From assembly GCA_025786725.1 (NCBI GenBank), contig JAHLTZ010000005.1, positions 310,001-374,000 of the forward strand: a DNA stretch of 64,000 nt, given 5' to 3'. The stretch's first letter is position 1; each line of letters starts with the position of its first letter. The notes beneath the pieces are model-generated. The model did no database searches and was not told where the DNA came from. It saw only the letters and a list, made by a program, of their open reading frames with translations. This DNA is from Syncephalis fuscata. Taxonomy: Eukaryota; Zoopagomycota; Zoopagomycetes; Zoopagales; Piptocephalidaceae. Position numbers and translations under genes: made by a program. Below are positions 13,378 through 25,199 of the stretch, in pieces.

Positions 13378-14539
13378 TTAAATGCAAATGTGATTTAATA
13401 AATAGTCGCTTATTTTTTGAATATATTTATAATTATTGTGCAAGTTAATCCAAGTCACAGCTAGCGTAAATAACCAACATATATGGCATAACTAATGCAA
13501 TTTTAAAATCGTGTTTAATTAGCAGTGCTAGCAAGCTTATTTAATGGTTGCTATTCAAATAGTTGACTTTTGAGCAGATATAAAAATAATATTTCTTGCA
13601 GCTGGCTTAGAAATAAAGCATAATATTAACAACTGTAAGTATTTAATTTAATAAAAAATTAAAATCAAATGTGGGCGTATTAAGGCATCATTTGCTTTGT
13701 AAGATGAGTGTTACGCACGGTGTATTTTATTAACAAGTTTAAGAAATTTTGTATTAATATCGTAGCCTGTACACTATTACTGTATTGCCCGGGAAACAAC
13801 ATACACTAACTTTAATATTTATCACGTTGATTAGTATCATATAATAACTTACTTTGGTAGATAGCTTGATAATACACTAATGGTTGTTGGAACCACTTTT
13901 TCTAATTAACCAATAATTGCCACAGCTTAATTAATAAGCTATATAGCTATTTTAACTACTAGTGGGAATGAGATAGTAATCATGTTGATTTAAATAATAG
14001 TTACATTAATGGTGATATATGGTTTACAAACTCTGTTGTGGAAAATAGTAACAGTACTGAGATGGATAAATTCAACACTGAATATTGCATAATATCAATG
14101 TAAAAGTGGTCATCCCTTTGAGTTACAAAATAGCACTTCTGAATCGCCATTGCTCATAGGGGCTGTGTTATATTACAATTCGTTGCTAACTCATCCTGCA
14201 ACCAATTATTATGCTTGCGTATTCAAATTTCAAACAAACGGGCTAATATCACGTCTATCTGTAGACTTTTTGCCGATGTCATGATTGTATTATATCTGTG
14301 CCCTCGTCACTAAAGCGTCATTGGTTATGTTACTGTTTCAAGTTGAAGTAAAGCAGTGTTTTGATCTATTTAACAATGATTCATAGTTGTTGGAAAATAT
14401 CATTCCTTCACGTCCCGAGATGCACGTTGCAATGGAAACTAATAGAAACTAGGTTTTGAGTATGCTCTGGGCCCTCGCAATTTTGATTTTACCACTTCAT
14501 CATTTCAAACGGTATATGTCAATTTATCTCGTTCATTTT
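13378..14539. other. Intergenic spacer
   Basis: About 1.2 kb of AT-rich DNA between the two paralogous secreted-protein genes. No supported coding frame, RNA gene or recognisable repeat. Confidence 0.5.
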
Positions 14540-14549
14540 AAATAAATAG
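14540..14549 (+). promoter_or_regulatory. Weak TATA-like element of secreted-protein paralogue
   Basis: TAAATAAATAG sits about 144 bp before ATG 14684, the same place as the TATAAATAG of the paralogue at 12865. It is a degraded match and may be weaker. Confidence 0.35.
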
Positions 14550-14683
14550 ACAGCAAAATGCTACTTGTTTAGCTATCTTCATAACATCCACTTGCTTTCC
14601 ACACTGACTACAATTCACGTTTACAAAATTCTGCTGGCCAGTACTTTTGATATATTACGAACGATATCATTTCATAAACTAAC

Positions 14684-15037
14684 ATGCAATATTCAATCAT
14701 AGCTGTTTTTGCTGCCGTTACATTTGCCGCTACTACTGCTTCTGCAGCCGCAGTGGTGCCATGTCTTCACTTAAAGTGGAAAGATACTTGTCAAGCAGAG
14801 TGCTTGAAGATTGGCCCGAATATCCAATTCAATCGTTGCTACGACTTTAACGAAGCCAATCTTCTGTGCCAGTGCAATGACCAGAACCTGACAAGCAAGA
14901 TACTTGCCATGTTTAAGACCCCACAAAGTTCACAACAGACTACTTCACAAAAGCCACCACAAGCTATTTCGCCTAAGAAAAACAATAGAAATCGTAAAAA
15001 CAAGCACACAGAAAGCGTTCATAGAGTGTGCCATTAG
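14684..15037 (+). CDS. Small secreted cysteine-rich protein, paralogue without the CBM19 domain
   Basis: Intact 117-residue protein with a classical signal peptide (about 23 residues, hydrophobic, ending SAAA). It carries the same six-cysteine domain as the gene at 12865: PC, DTCQAEC, NRC and LLCQC. DNA identity in this block is high, including the stretch encoding GPNIQFNRCYDFNEAN. The Pro/Gln linker follows, but the C-terminus is a short, strongly basic tail (KKNNRNRKNKH) ending VCH and TAG at 15037 instead of the chitin-binding module. The six-cysteine domain vaguely recalls CFEM spacing but lacks its full pattern, so I leave it unnamed. A secreted or wall-bound role is inferred. Confidence 0.78.
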   Translation: MQYSIIAVFAAVTFAATTASAAAVVPCLHLKWKDTCQAECLKIGPNIQFNRCYDFNEANLLCQCNDQNLTSKILAMFKTPQSSQQTTSQKPPQAISPKKNNRNRKNKHTESVHRVCH

Positions 15038-16381
15038 GAATTTGCATTATAATTTGGAAAATGAAATTGAATCAACGCGTCTTTAAAATAAATAAAACCA
15101 CAAATAACTAGTTATATTCATGTTGACAATTAGAGTATCTCATGGTCAGTATGAAAATTAAACATTTGTACACATTTAGCACATGATTTATTGCAATATT
15201 ACTTAATAGTAATATAAAGATATAACAATGTAGAAATAGTTCGTCCTTTTGTCATCATACTATCATTGCTATTTATATTCATATAAATAATCTACTTATC
15301 AAATTCATAATAATTTCTAATTATTCTTTTTAGTTCATTATAGCTAAACTGTGGTAATTAAATGCTATTAAAGAATAAGTTTATTTGTTGTCTTTTCGTG
15401 ATTTAAATCAATTGTATATTATTAATTTTAAATTGAAACTATGTTTTTTGTTCATCTACTAGTAAGTTGATACGATGTTTTTGCAGCAAGTGTTATACAT
15501 GCGCCATTATTTAGTTCATTTTAATACTAAAGTATGTTAGTCACATGATTTATCATACCAGTGTTATAAGAATTATAAATACAAATAGCCAAAATTATAG
15601 ATAATATTAAGAGTTTAAATTGTTTGTCATTTTATTTATTATTCCTAAAACTGAAGTATTAGCAATATTATCGTGTCTATGGCTATTTTTTCCAAAAATA
15701 ACATTATTATTATGATAAAACAGCAACTAACAGGCAAAACACATTTTAAGATTGTCACATGTTTATTAAGGTGTCTTGGTAAAGACTTTATCATCACTAA
15801 AAATGCTACTAATAACAATTTAAAAAAGAAATACTGTGTTGTTCATAAAATTTCATGATAGCCTAGAAATATTTCAAGTCTTTAGATGTTGCATTTTAAT
15901 TTTTTTATAAAGCCAAAATTTTATATAAACTTTAACACAGTTGTTTGTTAATTATTTTCATGTTATACTGCAACTTTATTGCTCACATTATAAAGCATCT
16001 AGAATTCAAATGCTAATGATCAATGACTGTTTTCCCGTAATCTATTAGTCAATTACGGCTAGGCTTTCATATTTATTTTTATAACCATTGTATTGGCAAA
16101 TCATGGCCTGAAATGCCTAGACAGTGGAAACCTAGCTGCGAATATTTGCCGAAAGGTACTGCGCGTAACTATGTCATAATCATTTGTCTGAGCCCTAGTT
16201 CTCTAAACCTTCTGTCTGTACTTTCTAGGCAATAAACATGCCGATTAATATATAGTCATGGATAAATTAAATACAAATTTATTAATTTTCAATTCATCGA
16301 CAGTATTTTCCAACTCTTTTGGCGACCTTAACACATTAAACACTGCACATCTGTTATATAAACCAACAACGTAAATAAAGA
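15038..16381. other. Intergenic spacer, AT-rich
   Basis: About 1.3 kb without a supported gene; the frame at 15673-15858 is lysine/asparagine-rich low-complexity. A TATA-like TATATAAA near 16353 is close to the aquaporin start. Confidence 0.45.
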
Positions 16382-17559
16382 ATGGCATTGGAACATTCTG
16401 CAGCAATTCACAGCCATTGCGGCAACAATCAAGTACCCGATATGTTACCTGAAGAACAGTCACTATTAGGCCATCGCATCTCTGCATCGCCAAAACCATT
16501 GGTGGCCTTTCTAAGTACGTCGTGGGCACCGTTTAGGATCATCCGCCGTATTCAAAGTCACTATCGAGACTATTTGGCCGAGTTTTTCGCCACTTACATT
16601 TTCTTGTTTATCGGCTTAAGTGTTAATGCACAATACAAGCTCAATGTGCCGGAAATGTCTCCAATTTTCCATCATATTTTACTTGGGGATTAGCACTTAT
16701 GTGCGGTATTTTTGTTGGCCGTAGTGTTTCGGTAAGTATTAAGTATAAGGCATTTGAAAAAATATTATTAATTGATAAAAGTCTGGACATGTTAATCCTG
16801 CTGTTACTTTGGGATTTGCTCTGTTTCGCAATTTTCCCAAGCGTAAGGTGCTTGGATATTGGCTTGCTCAAGGCTTAGGAGCATTTCTAGCCGCCGCCAC
16901 AGTTTATGGGCTTTTCCATTCTAGCATCGATCGTTTCGATGGTGGCAATCGACAAGTGACTGGCGACCAAGCCACCGGCGACATTTTCTACGTTGTTCCC
17001 CAAACTGGTACATCGCTCGGGAATCGCTTCTCTATAGAAGTGATAGGTACAATGCTGCTCATGATAGTGATATGCTGCACTACTGATCGTTACAACAATC
17101 GGGACATTGGTGCCCTTTTTCCTGTTACTGTCGGTTTGATATTAACAGCTATACTCATGAGTTTGGGTAAGTTACAAGAGTTTCGAATTAATAACCAGCT
17201 AACACTAAAGATATTTAGCATACGAAAAAGGTCTTTCGTTAAATCCAGCTCGTGATCTTGGCCCGCGTCTATTTACTTTAATCTTTTATGGCGCTGGAGC
17301 GTTTAGTAATAATGGCTACTATTTTTGGGTTGTTAGCATTGCCCCCTTAATCGGCGCATGCCTTGCCTGCTTCTGCTACGATATTCTAGTACCATCTACG
17401 CCGTTGGGTGCGGAATACAGCGTTGATACATTGCATTCCAACGAGCTATCCAATGCCGAGTCCGGTCGAAGACACTATTTGGCCACATCATCTCGTCTTC
17501 ATGAAAATGGAGAGGAATCTGCCTTGAGGAACGAAGAGAGTACTATCTATCCTGTGTGA
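16382..17559 (+). CDS. Aquaglyceroporin (MIP family), copy 1
   Basis: Membrane channel for glycerol and water. Exons are about 16382-16731, 16782-17166 and 17219-17559, with GTAAGT donors. The cytosolic N-terminus leads to YRDYLAEFFAT (helix 1, typical MIP start). The first pore motif is NPA in GHVNPAVT after the intron; the second is NPARD (17242-17253). The long loop after the first NPA and the D after the second NPA (NPARD) are aquaglyceroporin features. An indel near 16665 (CCAATTTTCCATCATATTTT) separates PEMSPIF from YFTWGLALMCG. Exon positions match those of the paralogue at 25200. Together with the glycerol kinase at 27083 it suggests glycerol uptake or osmotic handling. The C-terminal tail is polar with no recognised sorting signal. 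Confidence 0.88.
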
Positions 17560-18891
17560 ATAACATTCTAAAGTTTGGCAATAAAATTAACTGATTTTTT
17601 TCATTCGCTAAAATTGTAATAAATGTTTTCTTCGTATTTTGATGCTATTGCCTATTTAAATAAATATAGCTAGTTTTCTTGAATATTCTATGTATTATAT
17701 GTATTTGATACTTTGGCTGAGTGAAGTTTGTTATGTATTTTTTATTAAGCACAATACTTTATTGATGTGTTATATAAGTATACTTGATGTTATGCAATTG
17801 ATTATTATTATTTGTTTACTCTACTTCTTGAACAACTCTTTTATTTGTATTTCAATTTATCCATAATATTTTAATTCAAACTATTTTAAATTATTAATAT
17901 TAGTGTAGTAACAATAATAGTACTAAATCACTAATATTATTATTAAAATGAACAAAGGCAATGTAACTGTATTAAATGTAACTAACTGTAATATGTTTAT
18001 TTATTTTTATATTTAATTAATAAACTAAATAAAATATATGATGACATATTATTACTGTTCTACTTGAAGTAAACTAGCTTTAATAATTACTATAGTCTAT
18101 AGATCTAAACATTATTATTTATTACATAAAGGGTCATTTGTTACAAGTATAATAATACATTTGATCGGAATTAATGTTACCGAACTATTTACTATGCTAG
18201 CATGTGTTGAAAAAAGAACAATTTGTGTTACACCGAACAATAGCTTTGTAAAAGCTGAACTGATTGAAGGTATTGCCGAGTCCACCATTCCAACACTTTG
18301 TACTGTTTCAAAATTTTCTATTTAGTTATTTGTGTATCCAAAAAAATTGGAAAAACAGTATATTCACTCGCCATATATACATAGTACTATCGAGAAAAGG
18401 TAACTAACATTGATGACCTTGAGCATCTTGGGGCATTTGTCGTTTTACTGAAGTAGTCCACTTGTTATTGACAGTCACTATCACATCTGGTATCCGCTAA
18501 TCGATGAATAAATGGCTATTTAAATAGCAATGCTAGTTTAATATGACTTGTTTAATTATTACATACTTTATTCAGTCTCCCAATCAGTTGTCCTTTAACG
18601 AATTATTCTAATCGCTTCACCTGCAGATTTACTTGCTAACTAGCCATTAACAATATCGACGGTGGCTCACTTTGAATGATTTCAGCAACACGTTTTATTT
18701 TCACACACCTACACAAATCCACAGAAAATATTTGGACTGGTCCTTCTATACTTTTCTTCCCTTTGCTGCCTTGTCAACTTTTACGCTTTATTACTCTCGG
18801 GTTTGCCCACTTGACGTCTCTTAAACACCCGTGTCTACGCAGTTGTTACGCATCATTCTTGTCGAATCTTACAGCAGCCACCCTCTTAAAT
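17560..18891. other. Intergenic spacer
   Basis: About 1.3 kb, very AT-rich up to 18200. From about 18676 a frame is open without stop into the bHLH gene, but its composition is Leu/Phe/Thr-rich and the first glycine- and proline-rich protein-like stretch begins at ATG 18892. Confidence 0.4.
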
Positions 18892-20538
18892 ATGTCGGGG
18901 TATTCAATACCAATCGGATTCCCCTTTGATGGCGGCATTGGGCAATCAGGATCGTCATCGCCTCCTGGACCTCCTCCCGGACCTCCTCCTCCTCTTCCAA
19001 CCGGAACACTATCACTATTTGCTATGGACATGGACACGCCTACCGAGCAAGGTCAACTTCTGACTACGTCAGGTAGTCGCCAAGAGCGAGTCAGTCTGCC
19101 ATTCTCCAGTAAGTCTAATTGTCTTTAGACGAATAAGGAAGTGTTGTGGATTAACATGTGATAATTAATAGATGCTGAATCGATGTCTTTACTAAATCCA
19201 ACCAGTATGAATGGCCAGAATCAGCATTACGACAGCGGTGGTGGTGGCATGTCTACAGCATCGGCTGGTGCACTTTTATCGGATTTTGAACAGCAAGCGT
19301 TCAGCGAATTTTTAAATAGAATAAGTAGTACCGACGACTTTTCAATGCTAATGGACTCCAGTTGGTTTAGCAATGGCCCATTTGCTAGCTTGAACTCAGC
19401 TACTACAACACCGCCGACGACAAATAGCAATGACAACATTAATAATAGCTTGGATTTAAAGGCAATATCTATTGGCAGCTCAGCAATGCCGTCTACACCA
19501 AATGATATGCCAACATCCATGCACCCACTTACATATTCTGTAACATCGGCTGAACTGGCTCAATTGAATCTACCAATATCTTCTGCATTAACTACAAAGC
19601 CAGTGCCGACTCGCCTGATATTGGATTGATGACCAACATTGCTACGTCTAATTCAAATTGGTCACCAGCACATATGAATTCATTATCGCCTCAAACCTTT
19701 CCATCTATCACCATTGCGTCTTCTGTTGCCAATGACTCAACGACTAATCAAGTATTAAAATCTGTGCTGGCTGAGAAATCTGCCATTACAACTGCTATGC
19801 CGCAGCAGCCATTTCAACAGCCTAGCCAATCGGATCCAAACTCATTGGCTACAACCAACTATCCAGCTGTAACGTCAGAGTTGACGCCAACAAAGGATCA
19901 GCAAACATACAAAATCAAAACAAACAATGAAAAGTAATGGTAATAATAGTAGCGGTGGTATTCGAAAAGGTCGACGCAGCAGTTTACGACCTACATCACC
20001 ACTATTGTCACTAACCGTTGATACTCCGAGCAAGACTACGCGATTAGCTCCAGGACCGTCGCCAACATCACGGCCTGGTGCTACATTAGGCCGACCCAAA
20101 AAGCCAGCTCATGAACTCCTTACGGATTCTGAGAAAAAAGCGAATCACATTGCATCAGAACAGAAACGAAGACAGAATATCCGCGTCGGTTTTGCTAGTT
20201 TGACGACCATGGTACCCACACTGAGTCAATGTAGCCGTAGCGAGGCATTAATTTTACAGAAATCCGTCGAGTATATCCGACAACTAGTCCAGCAACGACG
20301 TGACATGGCTCAACGTATACACGAACTACGCAATAAACTGGGCGAACCTCAGATTGAACTGCCCGGCGATAACGAGGACTTTTTGCGTAATATGGGTTTA
20401 TCAGGTATAAGCGGTAGCAATAGCGGCAGTAACAGTAGTACAAGTAGCCACCATGGCCGTAGTCCAGTCATTAATAGCACCACGATTGGCCATCTTAATA
20501 TCCCCGCCTATTCAGACCACGATACAGCCAACCTATAG
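18892..20538 (+). CDS. bHLH transcription factor (MLX/fungal bHLH-zip-like)
   Basis: Nuclear DNA-binding regulator. ATG 18892 (MSGYSIPIGFPFDGG) starts exon 1, which ends at 19108; exon 2 begins at 19172. A long low-complexity region rich in Ser, Thr, Asn and Pro is followed by basic segments and a bHLH domain at about 20130-20320. The basic helix is NHIASEQKRRQNI, which has the H-E-R residues used for E-box contact. Helix 1 and the loop read GFASLTTMVPTLSQC, and helix 2 is SEALILQKSVEYIRQL, continuing into a short leucine-type coiled coil. Frame changes near 19610 and 19930 interrupt the disordered region; both are single-base and probably errors. The alternative upstream start at 18676 is less likely. 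The exact subfamily is uncertain; target genes are unknown. Confidence 0.8.
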
Positions 20539-20780
20539 CTCCACCATCTTTGTCAACTACATTTAAGCATTACCTTTGCATCACCACCATTGCATAGCAA
20601 TCATTTAAATCATTCTATTTCTCTGTTTCCGTCTACTAGATGAGATTTTGTTACATATCATTATTATATTAATAAAGTTTGTTTTTGTTATTATCATAAT
20701 TGATTAATGTATCAAATTAATGGATTAAAGTAACTTTATTCCATAGCGCATAGCGGTTAATGTCGCTTCAAGTTGCGTAT

Positions 20781-21098
20781 TTAACCGCAGTGTTGACGAA
20801 GTTTCGTCTCAACATCACGGGCATCATCGCCAATCACCGTGTCGATCTTTCGGCCATTCTTGATAAACGCCACTGATGGTACCGTTGTGATGTCAAGTAC
20901 TCGCGCCACGTCTTCAACCTTGCCTAGATCAACACGAACCAATGGGACATCGGCCGAGTTGACCACTTGCTGTAGATCTCGTGGTGCGTCGGCGTGATTA
21001 CTGGCGCTTTGAGCGTACACCTCAACAAGTACAAGCTTGTCTTGTCCAAGCGAAGTGGCCTCGGCAAACTCGCCCAATGAATTGACTTCACGAATCAT
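20781..21098 (-). CDS. Thioredoxin-fold protein lacking the CxxC active site
   Basis: About 105 residues with the thioredoxin pattern: an N-terminal helix (MIREVNSLGEFAEA), LVLVEVYA (the strand that normally leads into WCGPC), VPLVRVDLGKVEDVARVLDI, the cis-proline TVPSVAFIKNGRKID, and a C-terminal helix. The redox motif is replaced by AQSASNH, so no CxxC is present; the only cysteine is next to the last residue. It should not catalyse dithiol exchange and may act as a binding or scaffold member of the fold. I chose ATG 21098 because MIREVNSLGEF matches the usual thioredoxin N-terminus; an in-frame upstream ATG at 21173 would add 25 hydrophobic residues that could act as a signal anchor. Confidence 0.75.
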   Translation of the reverse strand: MIREVNSLGEFAEATSLGQDKLVLVEVYAQSASNHADAPRDLQQVVNSADVPLVRVDLGKVEDVARVLDITTVPSVAFIKNGRKIDTVIGDDARDVETKLRQHCG

Positions 21099-21577
21099 AA
21101 TGAAAGATAAACTTTGATAAGCGATGGAATCGACGACGATAAACACGAGTATATCAAACAATGTTCTGTGCAAATGTTGTAAATCGCCGTCAACTTTACC
21201 TATTTATTCTTCAGCTATTCTTGTTGGCAGTGTGTAGCATAACACCGACAAATACAAAACTGAAATTAATTGTGTGCACTTATTCATTTGTTTCAGTCAT
21301 CTGAATTTATTAAGTTAGTATCGACGATTACTATTGCTACTATTCAAATTAAAACAAAACACCACTAAACAACGGTTTCGTCTTGGATCGATAAACAGAT
21401 TTAATATAGTAAACAGCAGTAGACAAAAAAGTAGCAATGATGGCAATCAAAATGAAGATAGCTGCTGATTAATATGAAAATAAAGATACTGTTCTAGATG
21501 GCAACTCAATCGATAGACGTGAAACTAATCTTGTTGTAGGCTAAATATTGCAAATCAAATCAAGAGAAACCTCCGTT

Positions 21578-23561
21578 CTATTCTTCCAAAAGCTCTTGGC
21601 CTACTAAATAAGTTCGCAGATTATTGTACAATTCCAACTGATCCTTTGGTCTTAGTCCAGTTATAATCGATTGCAGTATCATGCCCACTTCCAAGGTTGA
21701 TATCTGCCAATAATAGTTAGTAAGGCCAATATATATATATATATATATGTTTATGTTTATAAGTAAATACCTTAATAAAGCTTTGGAAATAAATGTGTGC
21801 AAAGCTTCCCATAAGGAATTGGCAATCCATACGATCGGTTAAGCCGCCATGGCCAGGAATAGAGTCGCCAAAGTCCTGAATAAAGCAATAATGATTAGTA
21901 AAAATATTAGTATGAACATAGCTTTTTACCTTAATCTTTACAGCACGTTTTAATCCACTGGCAAAAAAGCCGCCAAATGGTGCTACAAATGAGGCAAAGC
22001 ACGAGAGCAACAAGACATGCCAGTGAATAGGTGCTACAGGTACCTCACGAATATTAATGAATAGCTAATAAATAATAGATTAATCAGTTGGATATTAACA
22101 TTTAAAATAACAATGACCTACCCAGCGTAATAAAGCCGATAGCCAAGGACCAGGATTGATTAGAACTGGCTCAAATATCGGATTCAACTCACAATCTGAT
22201 GGATCAAATGTCCATGCAGACGAGGTCAGTCCACCAGCCGGGCACAACATGTAGGGCATTCGGCGTGTCACTTCTGTGAAAATAATACCCCATATCATGG
22301 TGCAGATCCATCCACCTAGAAAGCCTTCGACCGTCTTCTTTGGACTCAGTTTGATAAGCGGCGTATGACCCCAGAAGAAGCCGCAGATATAAGCAAAAAT
22401 ATCATTAGTAATTACCAAGGCTACTGGAATAAAGAACCAAAACATGCCCTCGAAGATATTATTAATGATGAAATGACATTGAACAACGACCAATAATAGT
22501 GTCATATGTGTCCATGCAAATTGTGTAAACTGGAATGCATAGTGGCCCTTTTTAAGATTGGCCACAAAGAATACAAATCCTAAATATTGTATTGTGTTAA
22601 TTAGCTGATTAATTACAAACTGTAACTAAATAATAACAGTTTCTACCTACCGATACAGTAAAAGCTAAATGATATAAATCTATGATGTGTAGCCAATGGA
22701 AGCAGAAAAGCATCAACAAGCATATATGTACGGAAATAGTAGATGATGGATTCTCCGTAAAAGTAATAGTTTGTTGCCATTAAGAAATACCTATTATATG
22801 TATTCTTATTAGTTTATAGATGATTTGACACGCCAATGATTACTTACCAATTAAGTGTACGGAACCAAGGTAATTTTCGTTCTTTAGAAGGAACATGAGC
22901 AATAAAAATGACTTCTTTGTAAACGACCGTTTGAACGGCAATGACCATAGAAACTACCCAGAAATGGCCAGCTGCCATGATAAGGAAGAAGCTGCCAATC
23001 ATAATGAGTGTCCAAAGTGTACGTACAGAAAAGTTGCGCCATTTTGCTTCACTTGATTGATTGGCAAGTAATCGACTGGCCTTTAAGTTAAATTAATTGG
23101 TTAGTTAAACATCAACATATGTTGTTGATAATAAAAAAATATCTTACCGCGTATTCCTGCTTTTGTTGCTGTTTATGCTGTTGCATATGTTGTTGATGTC
23201 GAGCGTATAGACCGGATACGCGACTACTACTATGGGGTGACATGCTGCTGCTTGTACCACTCATATAGTGAGTACCTGTTGGTGTTGAGAGATCACTAGC
23301 CGATTGCGTCGTTGGACTATGACCGCTGTTGTTCTGAGTCGTGGCATGTCCTCGATTATCGCTAAAGTTAAACGAATGCGAGCGTTCTAGCTCAAGATCC
23401 GACGAGTTGTTACGGCTATGCTGTTGTGACCGAGACGTTGGCGTGGTTGGCATCGAGCTACTGCCATACAGCCCGGGACTACTTGCCGCACTTGACGAGC
23501 TGCTCACTGCCGACATTGGCATGTGTAGGCCAGCCTTATTCCGATTGCGCTTTTTTACCAT
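21578..23561 (-). CDS. CDS1: Phosphatidate cytidylyltransferase (CDP-diacylglycerol synthase)
   Basis: ER membrane enzyme making CDP-diacylglycerol from phosphatidic acid and CTP, the branch point to phosphatidylinositol and phosphatidylserine. Seven exons: 23148-23561, 22848-23080, 22651-22790, 22122-22579, 21930-22064, 21771-21875 and 21578-21703. The N-terminus is a long Ser/His/Gln-rich cytosolic tail; several membrane helices follow, with [15 protein letters not shown] and [13 protein letters not shown]. The family signature is split across exons 5 and 6: [10 protein letters not shown] joined to [17 protein letters not shown], with the catalytic K, D, HGG and DRxD residues present. No frameshift was found. 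Divergently oriented from the aquaglyceroporin at 25200. Confidence 0.94.
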
Positions 23562-25050
23562 ATTAAATTTAGATGTCTAAATAGACACAAACACACACAC
23601 GCGCGTAATAAACGATGGTAAAATACAAAAGTAAAAAAAGTAAAAGACGAGTAAGTGAGTAAGTGAGTGAGTGAGTAGGTGAGTAAAATCAACGTAGGCA
23701 GGTAAGAACGGCAACAGCAGCACGCTCAAGCAAGTGATCCGTTTGACAGGGCAGCCAATAAAGAAAAAGGCGTGCTAAGCAAGTGTGGACAAGAGTAAGC
23801 AAGACGCGAACACGATGTGGTTGGCTTTTAATAGTAACTACGACAACACTGTAAAAGCTGTGATGTGGCACCGTTAATCTTATCCTTTTTTTGTTTAATG
23901 TGCGCGTGCTTAGCTATTTTTTATTGGTAACGGGTCTGCTGTTGTTGTTGTTCTAGCCACAAATCAACAAGACAAAATGATGGATTATAGGCAAATTAAT
24001 GCACATAGCATGGTCGTACACGCCTATAAACTAGGATACGTGGGAAGAGATGCGCACAGCTGACGTGTACAGCACCTAACAGTTGGTCAATAAAAATCAA
24101 ATAAATAGCCAAAAAGTTAATCAAATGTACACTTTATTTATTGTCGTCATCGTGTAAATGAAACGAGTAGTTCTTTAGTAACAGCTAAATCAAATGGAAT
24201 AACCAATCATTAATCCACTGTTAATTAGTGGGTCTATTCAAATTAATGAATTGTCATTCGATAATGTCGTTAAAGACTAGTTTCCACTTTTGGTCTTTCA
24301 ATGGGACCTGCCAAGTAATGTTATTTTATAACAATAAATACAAAATCCTAATTATCTATGATTGTAGATCCGGATTTGGGTTTGCCCTTTTAATCAGCTA
24401 TTTTGATTGGTAGTCAAATAAAAAAGTACCAACAATTAGTGCTGTTTAACTGCATGTCTGTAAGTCCTTGGCATGGTGTATAAGACTAATGCCTTCGGCT
24501 TTTGTCTTTGTTTTTTCGCCTTTTCTTTCGGCACGCATGTGTACCGATGCTGCCTCGATAAATATCATTTCCATACAACCGGGATCTTTTACGTACTCTC
24601 ATCGGTTAAACAACGGAGACAATTACCGTGGGCAATCTGGTAAACAATGACGGTTTACGATGTGAACTCATATTGACACCGACCATTTGTGTAGCTACTT
24701 TTGGTAATTTTGTATGTTGCCACACGGCCATTTCTATATTGGTATTTTTACTTTGATGGCCTATTCTACAGGCAGTCCTATGCAGCAAGGCGAAAGTGCT
24801 TGTTGAATCACTTTGCGGCATAAAGACACAACACGGGGTCACACGGGTTAGCTGGATTGGAAAACTCGTTTGTTCTGGTAGCGAACTTTGAAAATAATTT
24901 ATTTATAGTGCCCATTAATTTATGAAGTTCCAATTGTTTTTATATATTTCCTTGACGATCCTTTTACGCACACGCCTACACCTACAAGTCTATCTCAATT
25001 CAAACTATTTGCACGATTTACTGGTAAGTGTAGCAGCATACTTGGATGGT
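23562..25050. other. Divergent intergenic region between CDS1 and aquaglyceroporin 2
   Basis: Contains a CA-rich stretch near 23586-23606 and a GAGT/GTAA short-repeat run at about 23648-23685 just upstream of CDS1. Several open frames (24228-24413, 24468-24650, 24606-24842 minus) lack any protein-like signature and are not called. Confidence 0.45.
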
Positions 25051-25058
25051 TATATAAG
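25051..25058 (+). promoter_or_regulatory. TATA box of aquaglyceroporin 2
   Basis: TATATAAG occurs 149 bp before ATG 25200, matching the spacing seen upstream of several secreted-protein genes in this window. Confidence 0.5.
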
Positions 25059-25199
25059 ACTTTGTCCAATTAAACAACCAACTGACCAACTATCTATCTA
25101 TTTATCATTTCTAGCAACTATTCACTAACACATAGCCAAACAAGAGGCAAACAAGGGGATAACCAACCAACGCAACTAACCTCTACATAGCTATTAGCC

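Noticed and set aside
24228-24842. Short frames on both strands between CDS1 and aquaglyceroporin 2
   Set aside because: No signature or splice structure; probably chance.
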